DNA from: Perognathus longimembris pacificus | Taxonomy: Eukaryota; Chordata; Mammalia; Rodentia; Heteromyidae | Assembly (NCBI RefSeq): GCF_023159225.1 | Contig: NC_063188.1 | Span: forward strand, 35,082,021-35,146,020 | Reading direction: 5' to 3' | DNA: 64,000 nt | Shown: one piece after another, positions 45,180 to 57,254 of the stretch | Numbering within the stretch: the first letter of the stretch is position 1 | Layout of the letters: the number at the start of each line of letters is the position of its first letter | Program-made: the position numbers and the translations under genes | The notes under the pieces: generated by a model | What the model saw: the letters and a program-made list of their open reading frames with translations, nothing else | Told to the model about the DNA's origin: nothing | The model's database searches: none

Positions 45180-45840
45180 CCTTTCAATGTCCTATTCCTG
45201 GTAACTTGATAAATACCATGTAGATACCACATCATAAACTCTGGTGGAAATTTCAGCATTAAGTTTCTATTCCGTGACCTAGAAATTTAACTCCAATTTA
45301 TATGCCACCAAAAATACAAGTATGTCCACATTATAACTTTTTTTTGGACAGTCCTGGGGCTTGGACTCAGGGCCTGAGCACTGTCCCTGGCTTCTTTTTG
45401 CTCAAGGCTAGCACTCTGCCACTTGAGCCACAGCACCACTTCTGGCCATTTTCTGTATATGTGGTGCTGGGGAATCGCACCCAGGGCCTCATGTATATGA
45501 AGCAGGCACTCTTGCCACTAGGCTATATCCCCAGCCCCCACATTATAACTTTTAATGCAATGAAAATAGAAGCATTATTTATAGTAGCTCCAAATTGGAA
45601 ATCTCTCAAATGTCTGGTATCTGATGAATAAATGAAATGTAATTAATTCCCACAATTCAGTATCATTCAAAAATGAAAATAAATACTGATTTGTGATACC
45701 ACATGGATGAACTTAAAAATAGTATTTTCTGTGTATAAATCCATGTGTTTTTCATCTCTAAAAGACAAATTTCTAAAGATAGACAGTAAGATACTGATTT
45801 TCTGTCTGGAGAGAGGGATAATGGGGATTAAAAGTGAATA
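45180..45840 (+). mobile_element. Old LINE-1 3' part, split by SINE
   Basis: Sense ORF2 end/3' UTR: 'gtatgtccacattataactt', 'agcattatttatagtagctc', 'gataccacatggatgaactt'. Not coding now. Confidence 0.75.
45342..45537 (-). mobile_element. IDL-Geo SINE inside LINE-1
   Basis: Antisense dimer ('cagtcctggggcttggactc ... ggctatatccccagcc'). The duplication ccacattataactttt is at 45326-45341 and 45538-45553. Confidence 0.95.
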
Positions 45841-45841
45841 A

Positions 45842-46070
45842 GGGTGGATACCAGTGGTCCATGCCTTTAATCCTAGCTACTCTGGATACTATTATATGAG
45901 AAACATTTTTTCAAGCCAGCTCAGCAAGAAACTCCATGAGATTCTTACCCCATATTAACCACCGAAAAGGCTGGAAGTGGAGGTATGACTCAAGTGGTAG
46001 AGTTCCACCTTTTACAAAGGTAAGGGTCAGTGCCCAGGCCCTGAGTTCAAGCCTCAGTACTGGCACAAAA
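45842..46070 (+). mobile_element. Composite SINE (B1-like head + Geo tail)
   Basis: 'agtggtccatgcctttaatc', 'ccatgagattcttaccccat', 'gctggaagtggaggtatgac ... gttcaagcctcagtactggc'. Confidence 0.83.
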
Positions 46071-47727
46071 AATAAATATGCATATAAGAAATTTCAAAAC
46101 CTAACAGATGGTGATAATTGTCCACTTGGTAATACTACAAATAATAGAGTAATAGCCTTATATAATATATAAGAGCCTTATATAATAGAAAAGTCATGTC
46201 CCCATAAAGATACAAGAAAGATTTCCCAACACAAAACTCTCAATCAAGATGCACCTGCTGATGAACTCGGGAATGTTCTGGCGTGTGTGCCTAACACCCT
46301 TTTTTCCATTGGTGGAACGGGTGTGAGGGAGGTCGATTTCTAGCATTTTTAAAACATTTGTCAATTTTGTGTTGTGTAAAAGATTCTACTGTGATTGATT
46401 TCAGTCTAGCCACATGATAGCATATCTGGAAGAGATTCTAACAATATCTTTGAAAATATGGTGTTCACTGGATCTAGCTTGCCACTTGGTGATTTCTAAC
46501 AAACATCTTGCATAAATGGTTTTCTAGTTTCCTTTGCAATATCCTCTTTTATCTACACTATGTTGTTACCCAGCTGATTTCCAAATATTTGGGCATTTTC
46601 AATGTATCGTTTGTCACTTGGTTTTAGTTTTTTTGCATTGTGGTAGAATAACATATTTTGTGATTTTTTTTTATCCTTGAAAATCATTGCCTAAATAGCT
46701 CACTGTATACTTTATCTAAATTAAAATGATATGTGTATATATGTATACATATATACTCGAAAAAATAATTTGTGTCCTAGAGATACTAATTTAACATTGT
46801 TAATTTCCTCAATACTATTGCTACTGATTCTTATATCAGTGTCATCTTGATTAATTTCTATTAAGTTCTAGTTTTCTCAACCATGGACTCTAGTTTTTGC
46901 TTTGTGTTGCTATTAATTTTTGCTTTATCTTGAATATTCCAGATAACATATTGTGGAAGACACAGCATATCCCTCTTCCTTTACATTAATTGTGTAGTTT
47001 TACTTATGAATCTCTCAGGTGCTAACAAATGGTCTCAGACTGTTTACAAGAGTTGGAAGACTCATTATTGCAAAGGCGTTTGTTCTCCACAAATTGATCT
47101 AAAGAACAAACCTAAATTAATTCACAAGCCTAGGCTTTATAAATGAGTGTGGGTGTGACAACTGACAACATGATTGTAAACATGTCACTAGCCTTGTGCA
47201 GTACATCTATTTGTGATAATAGATATTTTCTAGACATGTGTTGCTCACTATAGAGTCATTGGCTATTTGATCACTTGAAAAATGGCTAAGAAAATGAATT
47301 TGCATATGATTTATTTATAAATATTTAAATGGATCCTTTTTTTAATCAGGAACCACACTGAGCATAGGTACTCCCACTTCCTTGGTAATGACACTAATCC
47401 ATTCATGAGGACAGAACCCTCATAAGATACTCACTCTTTCTAAGGCTTCACAACTTAATTTTGTTATAATGGAGTTTAAATTTTAGCATAAGTTTTGCAG
47501 GAAATATTCAAGCTATAGGAACATGAATGAAAAAGTAATCTTGAAAAGGTAAAGAATTAAGGCATGAGATATTTGTCAAGTAGAGAAAACAATTGGACAG
47601 GAGAAGATTAGAAACATCCACCACTTATGTATCCACCAGTTTAAAACCAAACATTAAGTGCATGTTACAGGGACAGGTATGTGGCATGGCAGCAAACAGT
47701 AGATAGCTAGAGACCCCATGAAACCCC
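46071..47727. other. Intergenic, mostly unassigned
   Basis: AT-rich with a short local repeat ('agccttatataata' twice near 46152-46185) and a TA-rich stretch at 46720-46760. No gene or recent repeat. Confidence 0.45.
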
Positions 47728-47743
47728 AACATTTCACATTTGT

Positions 47744-47951
47744 TTTTTGTTTTTGTTTTTGCCAGTCCTGGGGCTTGAACTCAGGGCATGAGCACAGTCC
47801 CTGGCTTCTTTTTGCTCAAGGCTAGCACTCTGCCACTGGAGCCACAGTGCCACATCTGGCCTTTTCTATATATGTGGTGCTGGGGAATTGAACCCAGGGC
47901 TTCATGTATATGAGGCAAGCACTCTTGCCACTAGGCCATATCCACAGCCCA
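47744..47951 (-). mobile_element. IDL-Geo SINE with target-site duplication
   Basis: Antisense dimer ('gccagtcctggggcttgaac ... ggccatatccacagcc'). The duplication caacatttcacatttgt is at 47728-47743 and 47952-47968. Confidence 0.95.
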
Positions 47952-47968
47952 CAACATTTCACATTTGT

Positions 47969-48329
47969 AAAGGAAAACAAAAGGCATTTAACACCAGGTA
48001 TTAGGGAAGGAATGGAGACAGTCCACCTTAGTGAAGCTTTAAGTGAAACAGAAAAGTAAAATTTCAGTAAGCTCCACAGGTGCACGGTCTACTGTGCAGA
48101 CAGTATATTCAAAAATGCTTTTAAGACAGGAGTTATGTAATCTTCACAGCAAAATTAATCTGTAAAAGAACCCTCCTTTACTTCCTAGCTTGCTCACTAG
48201 TACCATGGTGGTGAACCATCTTAAAAGTGGTTTTACAGTTAGATCTTTCAGTGTGTGTGTCTGTGTCTGTGTGTACATGTTTTAATGGAAACAAGGATGT
48301 TTTAGCATATGCAACTCAAGAAACATAGT
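47969..48329. other. Intergenic, nothing recognised
   Basis: Contains a short GT-rich run (48250-48275). No gene. Confidence 0.4.
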
Positions 48330-48590
48330 ACAGCCCTTAAGATTATCAAGAACAAAAATACATAATTATTTCAACAGATACAGAAAAAAGATATTGGATA
48401 AAGTCAACATCTCTTCATTATAAAAGCTGTGAAGAAACTAGGAATGAAAGGATAATACCTCAGAACCTCTACAAAGATAGAATACTGACTAAATTTAAGA
48501 TTTTCCCCCAGAATATTATAGGGGAATATTTTTTTACAAACCCTTTATGCTATATTCCTAGCTAGTATCAATGTATTAAAACTAGATCAA

Positions 48591-48790
48591 GGGGCTTTGA
48601 ATGTGGCTTAGTGGTGGAGTGCTTGCCTAGCATGCATAAAGCCCTGGGTTCAATTCCTCAGCGCCACACAAACAGAAAAAGCCGGAAGTGGGGCAATGGC
48701 TCAAGTGGCAGAGTGCTATCCTTGAGCAAAAAGAAGCCAGGGACAGTGCTCAGGCCCTGAGTCCAAGCCCCAGGACTGGCAAAAAACAAA
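48591..48790 (+). mobile_element. IDL-Geo SINE, older variant
   Basis: ID half is diverged ('ggctttgaatgtggcttagt'); Geo half is well preserved ('ggaagtggggcaatggctca ... ccaggactggc'). The flanks 'aaactagatcaag' and 'aaactgaatcaag' are an imperfect target duplication. Confidence 0.9.
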
Positions 48791-49314
48791 AACAAAAAAA
48801 CTGAATCAAGAATATATAAACCATTTGAAGAGATCTATAGCAAGCAAAGAAATTGAATGACAATAAAGAACCATCCCATAAGAGAAAAATGCAGGTCCTG
48901 AAGACTTCACAGCTGACATCTATAAGTGCTTTAAAGAAGAACTAATACCAACACTTCTCAAAATATTCCATAAAATACAAAGAGAGGGATTACTACCAAT
49001 TCATTTCATGAAGCCAGCATTATACTTATCCCAAAACCAGATAGGGACTCAACAATAAAAAAGAACTATAGACCAATTTCTTTGGAATATAGATACAAAA
49101 TTCCTTAATGAAATACATGCCAACAGATTTCAACAATAAAAAAATCATACACTACAAAAGTCGTATTCATCCCAAGAATGCAAAATGGTTCAGTATTTGT
49201 AACAATATATTTATCAATGGAACCAAGGATAAGAATCTCATATTCATGTCAATAGTTGCAGAAAAAGCCATTGGAAAAAATCCAGCATTTTTTTATGATT
49301 AAAGTCTCTGGAGA

Positions 49315-49523
49315 GGCTGGGAATATGGCCTAGTGGCAAGAGTGCTTGCCTCGTATACATGAGGCCCTGGGTTCGATTCCTCAGCACCACATATACAGAA
49401 AATGGCCAGAAGTGGCGCTGTGGCTCAAGTGGCAGAGTGCTAGTCTTGAGCAAAAAAGAAGCCAGGGACAGTGCTCAGACCCTGAATTCACGGCCTAGGA
49501 CTGGCCAAAAAAAAAAAAAAAAA
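49315..49523 (+). mobile_element. IDL-Geo SINE with target-site duplication
   Basis: Full dimer with an 18-base A-tail. The duplication aaagtctctggaga is at about 49301-49314 and 49524-49537. Confidence 0.95.
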
Positions 49524-49879
49524 AGTCTCTGGAGAAGCTAGGACTAGATTGAACATTCCTCATTTGGAGTGAATGTGAAAATAAGAACAACCATGGTGGA
49601 TATTTAAACAGCAATGTGTAATATATATGAATTATGCATACTCTATGATGAAGCAATTTTATTTGTACATCATTTCCTAATGGAAATGAATATGTATGTG
49701 TACCAGGATATATGTAGAAAGTGTTCATAGCAGTATTAATAACAACCAAAAAGTTGAAGCTTTCCCAATGTACATGAAAGATACAGTAATTACATAAATT
49801 GTGGTATAGCCACATAGTGAAATAGCATCTGGCCATGAAAGTGAACAATATAAAACTACTCATAAAAGTGCATGAGCAT

Positions 49880-50098
49880 CTGGGTGCCAGTGGCTCATGC
49901 CTGTAAGCTACTCAAGAGGCTGAGATCTGAGGATTGCAGTTCAAAGCCAGTCTGCGCAGGAAAGTCCATGAGACTATTATCTCCAATAAACTACTCAGAA
50001 AATGCCGTAAATGGCACTGTGCCTCAGGTGTTAGAGTGGTAGCTTGAGCAAAAGAAACTCAGGTACTTCCTAGGTGCAGAGTTCAAGCCTGGAAAAAA
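49880..50098 (+). mobile_element. Composite SINE (B1-like head + Geo tail)
   Basis: 'gtgccagtggctcatgcctg', 'gaggctgagatctgaggatt', 'gtccatgagactattatctc' and a diverged Geo tail. The flanks 'aaaagtgcatgagca' and 'aaaaagcatgaacaca' may be a decayed duplication. Confidence 0.83.
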
Positions 50099-50420
50099 AT
50101 TTTTAAAAAGCATGAACACATAAAAGTCTTCGGCAAAGAAGTCAGTTGCAAAAGACTATTACATGACTCATTTTTTATAGGAAGTGCAAAACAAACAAAA
50201 CTAAACTTGATGCTAGAAATCAAATTCATATTCCTCCTTGGGAAAGTGAACAATTTGTAGTCAGAATGAGGGGTTATTGGAATGAGACAGTGTTCTGTTT
50301 ATCACTCTAGTTCTATTACATGAGTGGATCCCACTGTGAAAATTTGCCAAACTGTACACTTACACTTTCATAATTTTTTCTGTAAGTTATACATCAATAA
50401 AAATGATTAAAAGTGGAAAA

Positions 50421-50689
50421 GGAAAAAAATGAAATAAAAATACAACCCAGATTTAGATCAGCCCAAGATCCTTGTAAGAATGTAGATAATCTCTACAACA
50501 CAACAAATGCTGAAAATCAGGTCCAGGAGTGAATCTTAAAGGAGGGAGAGATACAAAATACCACTGGAATCATAATGCAAAGAAATGTCATGTGCCAAAC
50601 ATTAGGAACTTCATGACTTGGATGTAGAACATTTGCACTTAAGAACCTGAAGTTCTTGAGCCATCAGAAAATTCTCCTTACTCTTATAG
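50421..50689. other. Intergenic, nothing recognised
   Basis: No gene or repeat family assigned. Confidence 0.35.
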
Positions 50690-51260
50690 GTCATTGGAAC
50701 AGCCCCCCTATACCTCCTCTTCTGACATAGTAACCCAGAATGTACATAATCCACCCAGGAGACTTTCACATGATGACACAGTCAACCTTCATGCTCTTTG
50801 TTTTACTCCAAGCCAGTCCAGTTCTTATTACAGGTGAAGCAGGGAAGTGAAGTTCCTATTCTGGAAGGAAAGAGCTTATTAGCATAAAAAGTGGAAAATC
50901 TGGATCAAATATACTGGCACAAATCCTGGGAACATGTTTGCAAGTGAATCCTGAGGTTTTGAATGGGAATTAGGGGGAATAACATTGATTTTGACACGTC
51001 ACCACAGCAGGACTGCTGCATAAACATTTACTCCCAGGGGGCATATGGCTGGTTAGCAAACTACTTGCTTTATAAAGGTATTAAGTTTTGGTCCAAGTTT
51101 CTCACCTGTGATGAAGTCTAGTGTATGTACTCACCATCTGCTCCTGCCATGTCATATAGTAGAATCTGGGAACAGATTAAGTGGTGCTACTAGGCTGATA
51201 CTCCTGTTGTTTGTTGCTGGGTAAGTAATAAACATTTTTCTGATCTATGAGATCTCATAT
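50690..51260 (+). mobile_element. Possible solo LTR of an endogenous retrovirus
   Basis: Promoter-like layout: a TATA box (tataaa, 51071-51076) and a polyadenylation signal (aataaa, 51227-51232) 150 bases downstream, after a moderately GC-balanced upstream part. No internal viral genes follow. The ends are not defined, so this is only a suggestion. Confidence 0.3.
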
Positions 51261-51312
51261 TCTTTTCCCATCAGTGGAGTGGCAGACTGGTACGTTTACT
51301 TACTTGGTCATT

Positions 51313-51478
51313 TGTTATAATCTAGTAACTTTATGCCCTCCTATACATAGATAGATTTTTGCAAGGACTGATATAGCAAAGGCTCAATATACATATGTTA
51401 TAATCTAGTAACTTTATGCCCTCCTATACATAGATAGATTTTTGCAAGGACTGATATAGCAAAGGCTCAATATACATA
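51313..51478. repeat. 83-bp direct tandem duplication
   Basis: Two apparently identical copies starting 'tgttataatctagtaacttt' (51313-51395 and 51396-51478). The identity suggests a very recent slippage or duplication. Confidence 0.95.
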
Positions 51479-51744
51479 ATGACTTTGTGGAAGAGAAGGA
51501 AGGGGGCACATGGGGGAGACTTCTTGGAAGCTAGAGTAGAATTTCTCCATGTTGTAGAAGAGGGAAAGGTAAATATTTGTCCTTTTGGGCATGAAGTGAG
51601 TTGATGAATAGACACTGAGAAGTCAGATGCAAAACAAGTTTCCTAAATGGTGCTCTACCAGCAAAGTGGGGGTCAAAAACAGCACCCTTAATTCCTGTGG
51701 AAGAGACAAGTACAACCTCTCTTTGTTTAAAAGCCACCAAATAA

Positions 51745-51965
51745 AGCACCCAGTGCCAGTCGCTCACACCTATAATTCTAGCTAATCAGGAGGCTGAGAT
51801 CTGAGTATCACAGTTTGGAGCCAGCCTATGTGGACAAATCCACTAAATGCTATGTTCAATTAAACAGCAAAATAACAAGAACTGGAGGGGTGGTTCAAGT
51901 GATAGAGCATTAGTTGTGAAGAGCATGTGTCATGAACAAAAAAGCCAAGTGAGAGAGGCCTTCCT
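51745..51965 (+). mobile_element. Composite SINE (B1-like head + Geo tail)
   Basis: 'gtgccagtcgctcacaccta', 'ggaggctgagatctgagtat', 'ggaggggtggttcaagtgat'. The tail leads into the CA repeat. Confidence 0.78.
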
Positions 51966-51967
51966 CA

Positions 51968-51968
<1 letters not shown>

Positions 51969-52007
<39 letters not shown>
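51969..52007. repeat. (CA)n microsatellite
   Basis: About 19 CA units at the 3' end of the SINE. Confidence 0.97.
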
Positions 52008-52009
<2 letters not shown>

Positions 52010-52334
52010 CCTTAAATGTGTAAAATGACCCAAAACAGAGTAGTGAAATGCACTCAAGGGCATGGATATTTGAGAATACTGTCAATAGACTAGGAGTCTG
52101 AGATTCATTTGGCCCATCTGGAGCCAGAACAAAAGTTGTTATACTCTTAGCGGGCAAATGGTAGCAATCAGGACCCCATGAATCATGCAAATTATTTGAT
52201 CAGGACAGAAATATGTCCCAAACATGGCATGCTACTTTAAAGTTCTATTTCAATGACATTGTGATCAACTTGAATTAAAGAGCCAGGACAAGATGTGGGA
52301 AAAACAGGAGCTGACCTGAATGTGGTTGTTCAAC
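52008..52334. other. Intergenic, nothing recognised
   Basis: No gene or repeat family assigned. Confidence 0.35.
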
Positions 52335-52460
52335 TTTGTAATATATCCAGCACACTTGTAATACTCTAGCACTTTGGAGGCTAAGGTAGAAGGATAGAGA
52401 GTATAAGGCCAGCCTGGGCTAAATAGTAAGTTTCAGGCCAGCTTGTACTACATCAACAGA
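52335..52460 (+). mobile_element. B1 SINE
   Basis: 'acacttgtaatactctagca', 'gaggctaaggtagaaggata' and 'aggccagcctgggctaaata' give the classic 7SL-derived B1 pattern; an A-rich tail follows. Confidence 0.8.
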
Positions 52461-53419
52461 CCCTTTTTCAAAACAAACACAAAAATAAACAAGTCCCCTA
52501 AACAATACATAAAACAAAAACAAAACCTATAAGTGCTCTAGAGTATGTCACGAGGACAATTATAGCCTTGATAATGAGCCCTTCATCCAGAGAATGACTG
52601 ATAGATGTTTAATCTCTACCTGTCTAACACAAAAGTGGATAGCTTTGTTGTAACTACAAAGAGGTCTTATGCAGGTTACTATGACAATTTTAGGCCAAAA
52701 ATAATTCTCAAGATAGGTAGACCTAGCCTTAACCAAGAATATTTTTAATTTTATATAAAACAGTGGGAATATTAAACTCCTCATAAAGTCAGCAAGCTGT
52801 TAGTTGTTCTGTATTTAGCTATATAATAAAGCTTTTTCTAAGAAGAGAGATTAATACATTAAGCAACAAAACAAATTTAGCCTCCACATTTGCTGTGTGA
52901 GTAGGGAGACACAAACTGGCAATTATCTGTCCAATTGAAACAGAAAGTGTCTCCATGGCATCATATTCCTCCATAGGATCAATTTTTCTTTATTGGAGAT
53001 AGAAAGACTCTAACTGGTTACCACAGAACAGGCATTCCTCAACATGTCCACTGCTTCACCCTGAGCCCTTATGTCATTACTTAAAGAAAGGGGACTAAGA
53101 TTTATATTAGGGTCCTCCCATTCCCAGAGGGTACTAGAGGCTATTATGCTTTCTTTAAGGGGACAATGAGGCAGAGAATAAAGGTATGAAATGAAATCTA
53201 CTCTGGCTTGTTTGGATGCTAGGACTGAAAAAGCTGTGGTATCTGGGCCTCTAGGCCACGGATAATTTGGATGATTTGGGGAGTGGCAGAAAGGTGAAGA
53301 GGAGTAATTGTAATCGTGTTGATGCAGTCATTTGGAAACCTGTTCTTCTCTATGACTGTCCTACTTACAGTTTGACGTCTAACTTTATTTCTAGTTAATA
53401 TATATATAAAATTTGATTT
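52461..53419. other. Intergenic, nothing recognised
   Basis: Possible old LTR sequence between 52960 and 53340, but no family can be assigned. No gene. Confidence 0.35.
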
Positions 53420-53422
53420 ATA

Positions 53423-53467
<45 letters not shown>
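53420..53467. repeat. (AT)n microsatellite
   Basis: About 22 AT units. Confidence 0.97.
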
Positions 53468-53469
<2 letters not shown>

Positions 53470-53589
53470 TGTAACACCCGAGGGAGGATTCTCCCAACTG
53501 TGAAGGCCATTCTTATAGAATAGTGTTACCAGGCAGATTATACCAAGCCAACTACTGGAAGTATATATATTTGTTGTACAAGGGATCTC

Positions 53590-54170
53590 TTTTTTTTTAT
53601 TACTTTATTGTTGTTTTAGGAGTGATATACAGCAGGGTTACCTTTACATAGTCAGGTAATAAGTATATTTCCTTCCTTTTGCAAAATATCATCTGTTCCC
53701 TCATTCTTTCCCATTCCTTCCCTCACATCTCTGCCTATGAGTTGCCTGGTTCATTTCTTCAATGTTTAGGGCAGCCAGTGGGCTCCACTTCTGCACTTTT
53801 TCACCTGTTTTTCACTGATTCTGTGCCCTCTTCTTACCTTCCCTCAGATGTCCACATGAATACATCACATATGAGGTAAAGAATAGAGTCATCAGGAAAC
53901 GAAAAAACAAATTAAGACAAAGGTCCTTTGTTTCCATACCTTTGGAGTTCCTGTGAGTATGTATATTATTTTATATACATATGAAGAGGTGCTTGCATGT
54001 TACAGCTGATTTCCTCCTAAGACTATCCATTTTCTGTTTCACTATATATGAGTGTCTAGAATCTTGTATAACTTGTCATTGTGCAAGGAGAGTTCATTGT
54101 GGTATTTTCATATATGGATATAGTGTACTCCAGACTCACCCTCTCTATCTCTCTTCCCCTATTAAAACAG
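53590..54170 (-). mobile_element. Old LINE-1 3' UTR, antisense
   Basis: 'gtgatatacagcagggttac', a C/T-rich tract (53685-53725) and 'aggtcctttgtttccatacc' resemble the antisense tails of other LINE-1 copies here. Confidence 0.5.
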
Positions 54171-54184
54171 TTTCAAAGGGGTTC

Positions 54185-54405
54185 TCCTTTGTTTTTGCCA
54201 GTCCTGGGGATTGAATTCGGGGCCTTGTGTTTGCTAGAGAGTTGCTTTACAAGTAGATCTGTGTCTCCATACCCTTTTGCATAATTGGTTATTTTCAAGG
54301 TAGGGCCTCACTTTATCCTTGGAGCTGACAAGCTATAATCCCTTGTGCCTGTGCTTCCCATTTTTCTGACAATGACAGGCATGCAGAACTGCACTCAGCC
54401 ATTAT
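54185..54405 (-). mobile_element. B1-ID type composite SINE, antisense
   Basis: 'ccagtcctggggattgaatt', 'gtgtttgctagagagttgct', then a B1-like head ('gctataatcccttgtgcctg'). It is followed at 54440-54560 by another B1-like scrap ('agctaggattatagacttga'). Confidence 0.6.
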
Positions 54406-54560
54406 GCTTCTCCTGCAGCTGAGAAAATAGTTGTGTGCCACTAGCTTAGCCACTGGTTGAGAAGGAGTCTTGCAAACTTCTTTTCCCTTATACCCTGCTC
54501 CTCAGGTCTGTCTGCCAGTTAGCTAGGATTATAGACTTGAACCACTGTACCTGACTCATT

Positions 54561-55026
54561 GTTCTATTTTCATGCATTCATATAAAATGGTTTGGTCTCA
54601 TCCTTCCTCATTACTCTCTCCATTTGCTCTCTCTCCTCTCACAGGATCGCCCTTTCCAACAGAGTGTGATTTGCTATGTTTTTTTTTTTTAGTTTATATT
54701 AATTATACAAAGGGGTTTCACTATAGAAAGGGCAAAGGGCAAAGGGTTGCATGACTTTAGATGTCAGATTTTCCTTTGCTCACTCACAAAAGAGACCTTT
54801 TACAAGTTGGTCATAACATTTCCAGGAAGTCCCCAGGGATTACTGAAGGCTAGCTAGGTCAACATAAAAGCAGATCAGTCATGTCATTAGATGTTACTTG
54901 CCTCCAGTGATAATTCTTGATATTTCACCTCAGTAAGAGATAGTAAGCTTAGTATAGGCTGATCTGAATGTTGACATATTTGCCCTACCAGGGATGAGGG
55001 GCCTTTTTTCTTTTTTCTACCAAGGG
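54561..55026. other. Intergenic, nothing recognised
   Basis: Contains a short T-run at 54680 with LINE-1 tail-like 'aattatacaaaggggtttca'. No gene. Confidence 0.4.
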
Positions 55027-55113
55027 ATATGTATGTATGTATGTATATATATGTATATATATGCATATATACATACATATATATGTGTGTGTATACTCAT
55101 ATACATATATACA
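55027..55113. repeat. TA/TG-rich simple repeat
   Basis: Imperfect (TATG)n, (TATA)n and (TG)n mix. Confidence 0.9.
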
Positions 55114-56044
55114 TAGACAACCATTTTTGGCCATGCAAAATGATCAATACAGGCAGATGAGCCATAGGATGCCCACAAGAAGAATATGTGTTTGTCCTAT
55201 CATGTACTACATGATTTCACAAGTCCTATATGTCCTGACAGAATTTTTTTGTTCCCCACCCTGAAGGCTTAGATATTACTCTTAAAGAAAGGTCATGCTA
55301 TATTTTTGTTGCGTGTCGAATTAAAGATAATGGCTTAGTTGTGTGATTGAATTCATTAAGGATTACTACTGATACATAAAATATGTCCACTTATGAGTCA
55401 GGGAGCTCTGGGAAGCAATTGGAAAGCAGCCAGACATGACTTGTAATCCATGCGAATGCCCCTGGAAATATGTTCATTCTTACAAACACATACATCGAAG
55501 TATGACCAATTGGACCTCAGTAGTCCTAAGGGTAAGTAATGTTACCTGGATCAATTATGAGACTAGGCAACCGACTTTACCACCATAATTCAGTTGGCTC
55601 AAAAACAACAAAACCCCCTACATCTCAGTTATCCATCAGTAAGTGAACCCCTTTCAAGCCCTAGTAGTGTGACTTTACTTTTATGTTCTCTGCTGCCATC
55701 TTGTGGCTTTTGCTGGAGTCTAACAAGCACTGAAATCTATTCTGATTATGAAACTGCCTTTTTTATGTAGTGGCAGATTCTGGCCACAGTATTATAATAC
55801 TTGAGACTATGATTTGCTATGATTGTACCACTTAAGTATTCTTTAGCAGTGTTAATCAAACCTAATAGTATGACCACAGACCTGTCATTCGATGTGCATT
55901 TCACATCTGTTTCCAAAGGTGCCATGGGTTTTTCAAAGCTTGAATTAGAAAAGATTTCTTGGCAAACTATATTGCTTGAATTGTGGACTAGACATCATAG
56001 TCACACTGATTTGGGGGTGAGGCTATGCCATCCCTCCTTCCACT
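55114..56044. other. Intergenic; candidate CTCF site
   Basis: No gene or young repeat. A CTCF-like motif is at 55693-55706. Confidence 0.4.
55693..55706 (-). promoter_or_regulatory. Candidate CTCF binding motif
   Basis: ctgccatcttgtgg; its reverse complement ccacaagatggcag fits the CTCF core at all but one position. Occupancy cannot be judged from sequence. Confidence 0.4.
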
Positions 56045-56255
56045 TTCTTTTTGTCAATACTTGAGTTTGAACTCTGTGCTAGAGCCTTGTCTTGCTAGAG
56101 CCAACCACTTGAGCCACACCCAGTCCTTTGTTCTTCAGGTATATTTTGGATAGGGTCTCCTGCTTTTGACTTGGACCAGCCTGAGACACTGATATTTCTA
56201 CGTTTCCTGTATCATACCTGCAGTTACATTCATGTACCACCACATCTGGCTTATT
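56045..56255 (-). mobile_element. B1-ID type composite SINE, antisense
   Basis: 'cttgagtttgaactctgtgc', 'ccaaccacttgagccacacc', then a B1-like head ('catgtaccaccacatctggc'). Confidence 0.65.
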
Positions 56256-56754
56256 TGTTGAGAGGGGCTCTTGCCAATTTTTACTGGGAGTGGCCTCAAA
56301 CTGCGATCTTCCCAGTCTCTGTCTGGAATATTACCTTTTGAATGGTTGCTTGTGAAATGATAAGAGAAAAGAGGTCAGAAAACATGAGATCTGCCTTCTT
56401 TGTCAGTGATTTGACACTGAAACTTTCCACCCATTGTCCACTCTCATTGATCTTAGTTACACAATACAATGAGTGTGACTCCAATTTCTTGCTACTCCTC
56501 TCACCAGACTTCAGTCATTTGGCATGGTACAACACAAGTCACAGAAATGATGATCTGTTGGTATAATTTGTGAGACCTAGATTACTCCTGTAGTGACCAA
56601 CTCAGGCAGAAAATGGTAATTTTATGTGTCATTGGAAATCCTAACATTTCACCACTTCACACATAAACTTTGATACACTGAAATAAGTCTGGTTGCAGGA
56701 ATGGATGGGCTAATGAATGAGTTATTGACCGCTGGATCAGAACAAACAGATTAG
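56256..56754. other. Intergenic; possible LTR remnant
   Basis: The last 60 bases ('gatgggctaatgaatgagtt') look like a MaLR LTR entering the gap, but this is weak. Confidence 0.35.
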
Positions 56755-57254
56755 NNNNNNNNNNNNNNNNNNNNNNNNNNNNNNNNNNNNNNNNNNNNNN
56801 NNNNNNNNNNNNNNNNNNNNNNNNNNNNNNNNNNNNNNNNNNNNNNNNNNNNNNNNNNNNNNNNNNNNNNNNNNNNNNNNNNNNNNNNNNNNNNNNNNNN
56901 NNNNNNNNNNNNNNNNNNNNNNNNNNNNNNNNNNNNNNNNNNNNNNNNNNNNNNNNNNNNNNNNNNNNNNNNNNNNNNNNNNNNNNNNNNNNNNNNNNNN
57001 NNNNNNNNNNNNNNNNNNNNNNNNNNNNNNNNNNNNNNNNNNNNNNNNNNNNNNNNNNNNNNNNNNNNNNNNNNNNNNNNNNNNNNNNNNNNNNNNNNNN
57101 NNNNNNNNNNNNNNNNNNNNNNNNNNNNNNNNNNNNNNNNNNNNNNNNNNNNNNNNNNNNNNNNNNNNNNNNNNNNNNNNNNNNNNNNNNNNNNNNNNNN
57201 NNNNNNNNNNNNNNNNNNNNNNNNNNNNNNNNNNNNNNNNNNNNNNNNNNNNNN
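56755..57254. other. Assembly gap (500 N)
   Basis: Exactly 500 unknown bases; the round number is a conventional placeholder, so real length is unknown. Confidence 1.

Larger units (their letters stand above)
48330..50420 (+). mobile_element. Rearranged old LINE-1 ORF2/3' fragments with three SINEs
   Basis: Sense LINE-1 ORF2 pieces. The same reverse-transcriptase region appears at 48375-48470 and again near 49250-49310, so at least two LINE-1 copies are juxtaposed. Later ORF2 and 3' UTR sequence runs to about 50420 ('tgtaagttatacatcaataa'). All frames are broken. Confidence 0.8.

Noticed and set aside
45302..45631. 109-codon frame, with similar 60-90-codon frames at other sites
   Set aside because: They are translations of IDL-Geo SINEs; the same peptide recurs wherever the SINE occurs.
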